Source: an uncultured SAR86 cluster bacterium (lineage in GTDB: Bacteria > Pseudomonadota > Gammaproteobacteria > Magnimaribacterales > D2472). Taken from it: 64,000 nt of DNA. The stretch's first letter is position 1. Every line of letters begins with the position of its first letter. Below are positions 59,417 to 64,000 of the stretch, piece after piece. A program made the position numbers and the translations under genes. The notes under the pieces were generated by a model. That model saw only the letters and a program-made list of their open reading frames with translations. It was not told the origin of the DNA and searched no databases. The stretch spans positions 576,511 to 640,510 of the forward strand of contig CALSSL010000001.1 of the NCBI GenBank assembly GCA_943789005.1, in the 5' to 3' direction.

Positions 59417-60187
59417 TTAATTTTCCAATGTTTTAACTATTTTTAAAAAATTATCTAAAGATATTTCTTCCGGCCTTAGCCCAGGATTAATATCAAGACC
59501 ATTCCAGTCTAAATTTAATTTTTTTAAGTTATTTTTAATGTTTTTTCTTCTTGATAAAAAAGACATATCAATAATTTTGAATAATTTTTCTTTTGTTGAT
59601 TGGTCAATATTATATTTTTTTTGAGGCGTCATTCTTATGAAGCTTGAATTAACCTTTGGCTTAATATCGAATGCTTCAGGTGGAACATCAAAGAGTATTT
59701 GGGTATTAAAAAAAGCTGAAAGTTTTATTGATAATTTGCCCCAATTTTTAGTTGCAATTTTGCCTGCAATTTTTTCAGCAACTTCTTTTTGAACAAGGAA
59801 ATGAAGATCGTCTACTAGATGATGCCAGTTTGTGAGCATTAAGATTATCTGCGTTGAAATATTATATGGAAGGTTGCCAACTATCCTGTAGCTGTCTTTT
59901 TCAAGAAAATTTAAAGATGTTGATAAAACATCTCCATGTATAAAATCAAATTTAGCTGGCCCCATATATTGTTTTGTTAAATATTCAATATTCTTCTCAT
60001 CTACATCAATAGCTTTAACATTAATGCCAGCTAAATTAAGTACGTTGGTAAGTGCACCCATTCCTGGGCCAATTTCAAAAAAGTTATCTCCGACTAAGGG
60101 AGATATAGCTTGACCCATTTCAAATATGATTGCAGGATCGGAAAGATAATTTTGACCGAATTTCCTTCTAATACCCCGCGAAGCCAT
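59417..60187 (-). CDS. rsmA: 16S rRNA dimethyladenosine transferase
   Basis: RRKFGQNYLSDPAIIFEMGQA, FFEIGPGMGALT, GNLPYNIST. Confidence 0.96.
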   Translation of the reverse strand: MASRGIRRKFGQNYLSDPAIIFEMGQAISPLVGDNFFEIGPGMGALTNVLNLAGINVKAIDVDEKNIEYLTKQYMGPAKFDFIHGDVLSTSLNFLEKDSYRIVGNLPYNISTQIILMLTNWHHLVDDLHFLVQKEVAEKIAGKIATKNWGKLSIKLSAFFNTQILFDVPPEAFDIKPKVNSSFIRMTPQKKYNIDQSTKEKLFKIIDMSFLSRRKNIKNNLKKLNLDWNGLDINPGLRPEEISLDNFLKIVKTLEN

Positions 60188-61167
60188 TAAAGAATTTTCT
60201 TTGCAATTTTTATAGCTTCTTTAAGCGAAGAGGGGTCAGCTTTGCCTGAGCCAGCTATATCTAAGGCAACTCCATGGTCTACAGAAGTCCTTGTTATTGG
60301 AACACCCAAAGTTACATTAATAGCATTGCCAAAACTTAGAGCTTTAATAACAGGCAGGACTTGGTCATGATACATTCCTAAAAATGCATCTGTCTCTTTA
60401 AGGTTCTTTTTTGTAAATGCTGTATCGGCTGAAATAGGATATGAAATATTTATTTTCTTTTTCCTTAGCTCTTTTACAGCAGGGATAAGAATATCAACCT
60501 CTTCCTTTCCTATTTTTCCACCCTCACCTGAATGCGGGTTTAATCCAAGCAGTTTAATGATTGGATTTTTAATTTTAAATTTTTCTTTAAGCCCTTTATT
60601 TAGTGTTATCGCTTTACTTATTATGAGCTCTTTAGTTATTTTTTTTGAAACATTTTTTAGAGGTATGTGAGTGGTTGTTAAGGCAACTTTTAACTGGTCA
60701 GAAGAAAGAAGCATTAAAACCTCCTTACTATTTGTTTTCTGCTGAATGAATTCAGTATGACCAGAGAATGTTTTATTTATAGATATAATATTTTCTTTAC
60801 TTATTGGACCCGTTACTAGAGCAAGGTTTTTATTTTTTAAAGCCTCATCAATACCAAATTTTAAATTATCTAAAACATATTTAGCATTTGATTTATAAAG
60901 TTTTCCGTATTTCGTATTTTTACAATCTGAAATATGCATTACTTGTATAACATTTCTTTTATTTGCTTTTAATTCATCTATATCAGAAATTTTTTGTAGG
61001 GTAATTTTTTTTTCTAAGTCAGCAGCTCTTTTATCAAGAAGTTTAGGGTCAGATATGCATAGAATAGGTACCTTTATATCTGTCCAAAAAGTTGTTCTGC
61101 ACAACTGAATGATAATATCTGGGCCAATGCCTGATGGCTCCCCAGGAGAGTAAAGTATTTTTTTCAA
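60187..61167 (-). CDS. pdxA: 4-hydroxythreonine-4-phosphate dehydrogenase
   Basis: SPGEPSGIGPDII, TGPISKENI, GHTEFI, GLNPHSGEGGKIG, YHDQVLPVIK. Confidence 0.96.
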   Translation of the reverse strand: MKKILYSPGEPSGIGPDIIIQLCRTTFWTDIKVPILCISDPKLLDKRAADLEKKITLQKISDIDELKANKRNVIQVMHISDCKNTKYGKLYKSNAKYVLDNLKFGIDEALKNKNLALVTGPISKENIISINKTFSGHTEFIQQKTNSKEVLMLLSSDQLKVALTTTHIPLKNVSKKITKELIISKAITLNKGLKEKFKIKNPIIKLLGLNPHSGEGGKIGKEEVDILIPAVKELRKKKINISYPISADTAFTKKNLKETDAFLGMYHDQVLPVIKALSFGNAINVTLGVPITRTSVDHGVALDIAGSGKADPSSLKEAIKIAKKIL

Positions 61168-62423
61168 TCTAGATCTTTGATCTCAACAAAAGCTTCAGCT
61201 CTCATAGAGCGTAGTGTATTTTCAAGCTCTTCCTCATATTTTCTTCCATAAAGCATAGAGTAGGCTCGATCTTCAATTAAATCTCTAGTCATATCATATT
61301 TTCTTGTTTCTAGAACTTCAAGGAAATGGAAGCCGAACTCTGTTTGAAACACTGACGATACATCACCAATAGGTAATTCAATCATTACCCTCTCAAATTC
61401 AGCAGCGAGAACACCTTTTCCTAGCCAGCCAAGCTCACCGCCTTGCTGAGCAGAACCAGGATCTTCCGAATACTCCTTGGCTAAATCTGCAAAACTTTCA
61501 CCCTCTATAATTCTATCTCTTATATCATTGATTTCTTTTTCTGTTGTTTCTTCATCTCTTATGGTAGATGGAATTAACAATATATGTCTTGATGACCATT
61601 GATCTTCATATTGAACAAAAGGCCCTCTTTTATCAACTAACTTCAGTATGTGATAGCCAGCTCCACTTTCAAGCGGACTGCTTACATAACCAATATCTTT
61701 TTTACTTAAAGCATCAGAAAATAATTTTGGCATATCTACAGCTTTTCTCCATTGCATAATTCCACCATCAGATGCATTGGCACTTAGTGAAATATCTCTA
61801 GCAATATCTGAAAAATCATCACCATTTTTTATTCTTAAGATTGCTTGATTGGCCTCTTTAAGTGTCTTAACCAAAACTTGTTTAACTAAAAGCTCCGGCT
61901 CTAAAGCTGCTAAAGACTCATCAGTTGCAAGAAAGGCTTGAAATTCCTTTTCAGTAATTTCTATTTCTGAACCAACTCTTCCCCTTTGAATTCTTTGAAC
62001 AATCATTTGCTTGCGTATCTTTTCTCTTAACTCTTCATAGGAGTCACCATTAGTTTCAACATAGTCAATAAATTCTTGAAGCTCCATCTGATTATTGTTT
62101 GCAATTCTTATTACAGCATCATTTAATTCAGTATCACTTATTCTTACACCGGCAATGTTAGCCATTTGTAATTGCAGCTCTTCAATAATTAATGATTCTA
62201 TGACTTGTTCTTTCAAATCATCTAGATTTGGTTTAGGGATATTTTGTTCTTCGTATCGCAAAATAATATCGGCAAGGCCTGAATTTATTTGTGATTCCAT
62301 GATTACACCATCATCAACAATGACTGCGACCCTATCTAAGATTTCTATTGCAGAGTGAATGTTAGCGGTTAAAGATAAGGCTATGGCTAGAGTTAGTTTT
62401 TTCATATTTTTTAGTTTAATCAA
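61164..62423 (-). CDS. surA: Periplasmic chaperone/peptidyl-prolyl isomerase SurA
   Basis: Signal peptide, ILDRVAVIVDDGVI, two parvulin domains (EPELLVKQVLVKT; SSRHILLIPST), QQGGELGWLGKG. Confidence 0.95.
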   Translation of the reverse strand: MIKLKNMKKLTLAIALSLTANIHSAIEILDRVAVIVDDGVIMESQINSGLADIILRYEEQNIPKPNLDDLKEQVIESLIIEELQLQMANIAGVRISDTELNDAVIRIANNNQMELQEFIDYVETNGDSYEELREKIRKQMIVQRIQRGRVGSEIEITEKEFQAFLATDESLAALEPELLVKQVLVKTLKEANQAILRIKNGDDFSDIARDISLSANASDGGIMQWRKAVDMPKLFSDALSKKDIGYVSSPLESGAGYHILKLVDKRGPFVQYEDQWSSRHILLIPSTIRDEETTEKEINDIRDRIIEGESFADLAKEYSEDPGSAQQGGELGWLGKGVLAAEFERVMIELPIGDVSSVFQTEFGFHFLEVLETRKYDMTRDLIEDRAYSMLYGRKYEEELENTLRSMRAEAFVEIKDLD

Positions 62424-64000
62424 TAATTAAAGAGAGAGTTGTTAAATAATCTATTTACTTTATCAAAAGAAGAGTTAAGGCCTTTTAATTCAAATTCAAA
62501 ATTAATCCTACCCTTGCTTTCAATTTCAATTATATTATCCCACGCATCTCCTAGATGAGGGTATAAAATTTCTTGATTTAATATATATCTTGAGAGGTTT
62601 CTGTCAGTTCCTGTAATTCTAAGTGCAACGCAACAGTTTTCATATTCAATACCTATAAGGCTTTCTATATTTTTATTATTTTCATTATCTCTTTTAAGTT
62701 TTGTAATGAGCTTGAAGTTAGAGTTTAAACTTATGTCTGCAAAGACTTCTGAATAGTTCATTTGATCGTTAAAATCACCGGCCATCCTCCTATATCTTTT
62801 AGCAAAACCAATCGAGCCGGAATTGAATTTATGATTTAGGGTTATACCTCCAAGCGGCACTTTATTATTTTTTTTAAAATATTCTCCATGACCAACGATT
62901 GAGGTTTTCTTACTAGGCATCCATGCTCCCTGAATAAATAAAGGACCTTCATCGTCATTCATAGCTTCAATAGAGTTATTCATTTGAGGCATCCAAACTT
63001 TTCTATCTTTAAGATAGTATTTTTTTGAAAGACTTAGAGATATTTTTTCATGACCCAAGGACATTTTTTTGTATTTCATACTTAATGTATAAAAACTCTG
63101 ATCCCCAATACGATCCATGCCTGAGAATCTATCATTGTTAAACAGCTCATTGTTAGAAGAAATAACATCAGAATCAAAAATAGGGTTATTTTTTTGGTCT
63201 TGGTATGCCGAATAACCCATAGTCAACCTAGGTTCTATAAAGTATTTATTATCCCCATCATTTTTTAAGAATATTGTGCTTATGTCTAATAAGGCATTGG
63301 GAACATTTATATTCTTTGTCTTTTGTGCATTATTAGATAAGTCATAATTAATGCTCTTTAGTCCTATATTTGAGGAAATATTAAAACCATTAATATAAGC
63401 ATATTTAGAAAGAGAAAATTCAGAAAATATTCTTCTTCCCTCAACAGGATTCTCAATTAACCTTAAGAATTTATTATTTGTAGTTTGATATCCATAATAT
63501 CCATGAATTCTATTAGCTTTAAAAGAGGATATACTTAATTTTTCAGATATAACAATTCCATTAATCTTTTTAAGAAACCTATAACTAATTGATGGTGATT
63601 TTTCATAGCCATTGGATAAAATCGGATTTAGTGACTGATAGCCTTGATGCTCAATAGTTAAAAATGAATTATTAAATTGGGTATTAAAAGAAAAATTTTG
63701 ATTTAAGTTTTGAATCCTTTGATAGCCAATTGATGTGATGTCTCCAGGTATATCTCTCAAAACAAGGCCATCAGATGACTTAGACCAATCTATGTTTATA
63801 AAAGATGAGTCGTAAGTAAATTTATCAGTATATTTATATATCCATCTAGATGTCTCATCATCAAAAAACTCATCTTCAAACTCATCATCATTTGAAAAAT
63901 ATATTAGGTCTAGATTACGAATATTATTATCATTGCCATGTAATGACCTGAAGTTCATTTCAATGCCCGGACCTCTTTTTGCAATATAGCGAGGAGCGAT
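62420..64000 (-). CDS. lptD: LPS-assembly protein LptD, C-terminal part (N-terminus beyond window)
   Basis: Frame stays open upstream of track start 63958 (IAPRYIAKRGPGIEMNFRSLHG); beta-barrel pattern; immediately upstream of surA. Confidence 0.88.
   Translation of the reverse strand: MAPRYIAKRGPGIEMNFRSLHGNDNNIRNLDLIYFSNDDEFEDEFFDDETSRWIYKYTDKFTYDSSFINIDWSKSSDGLVLRDIPGDITSIGYQRIQNLNQNFSFNTQFNNSFLTIEHQGYQSLNPILSNGYEKSPSISYRFLKKINGIVISEKLSISSFKANRIHGYYGYQTTNNKFLRLIENPVEGRRIFSEFSLSKYAYINGFNISSNIGLKSINYDLSNNAQKTKNINVPNALLDISTIFLKNDGDNKYFIEPRLTMGYSAYQDQKNNPIFDSDVISSNNELFNNDRFSGMDRIGDQSFYTLSMKYKKMSLGHEKISLSLSKKYYLKDRKVWMPQMNNSIEAMNDDEGPLFIQGAWMPSKKTSIVGHGEYFKKNNKVPLGGITLNHKFNSGSIGFAKRYRRMAGDFNDQMNYSEVFADISLNSNFKLITKLKRDNENNKNIESLIGIEYENCCVALRITGTDRNLSRYILNQEILYPHLGDAWDNIIEIESKGRINFEFELKGLNSSFDKVNRLFNNSLFNY

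Noticed and set aside
1-64000. CRISPR array, IS element, prophage, toxin-antitoxin, restriction or other defence locus
   Set aside because: No direct-repeat/spacer pattern, transposase, integrase, methyltransferase/nuclease pair or phage structural gene was recognised in the ORFs or gaps.

Overview
The window is a dense, AT-rich bacterial chromosome segment. Family content and gene order look like a streamlined marine gammaproteobacterium; a SAR86-like affiliation is my guess and is not proven. It is mostly housekeeping: argS(partial)-efp, folA-thyA-lgt, psd-pssA, ubiC-ubiA, yicC-gmk-rpoZ-spoT-ridA, pyrB, ribE-pyrE-rph-yqeY-rpsU, tsaD-folB-folK, and lptD(partial)-surA-pdxA-ksgA-apaH-cca. Accessory modules include a TonB2-type energiser cluster (4.0-9.2 kb), a stand-alone FTR1 iron permease behind a Fur-box-like site, and a cytochrome P450. 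There is also a small metal operon (outer-membrane-like protein, His-rich HMA protein, MerT-like protein, CsoR-like regulator) and an NtrBC operon headed by a eukaryotic-type (GSII) glutamine synthetase. No CRISPR array, IS element, rRNA or prophage was seen; one tRNA-Phe is present. The observations most worth following up are: (1) the 26.9-28.7 kb metal operon, whose CsoR-type operator overlaps the first start codon; (2) an unusually clean sigma-54 promoter with three NtrC-like sites upstream of GSII, plus a hairpin between GSII and ntrB; (3) three single-base homopolymer frameshifts (rppH, a YibN-like rhodanese missing from the ORF track, and the ntrC C-terminus), which are either consensus errors or real lesions. 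I found no convincing entirely new system; the metal operon is the closest candidate. All calls come from reading the sequence and ORF translations; no database search was run.
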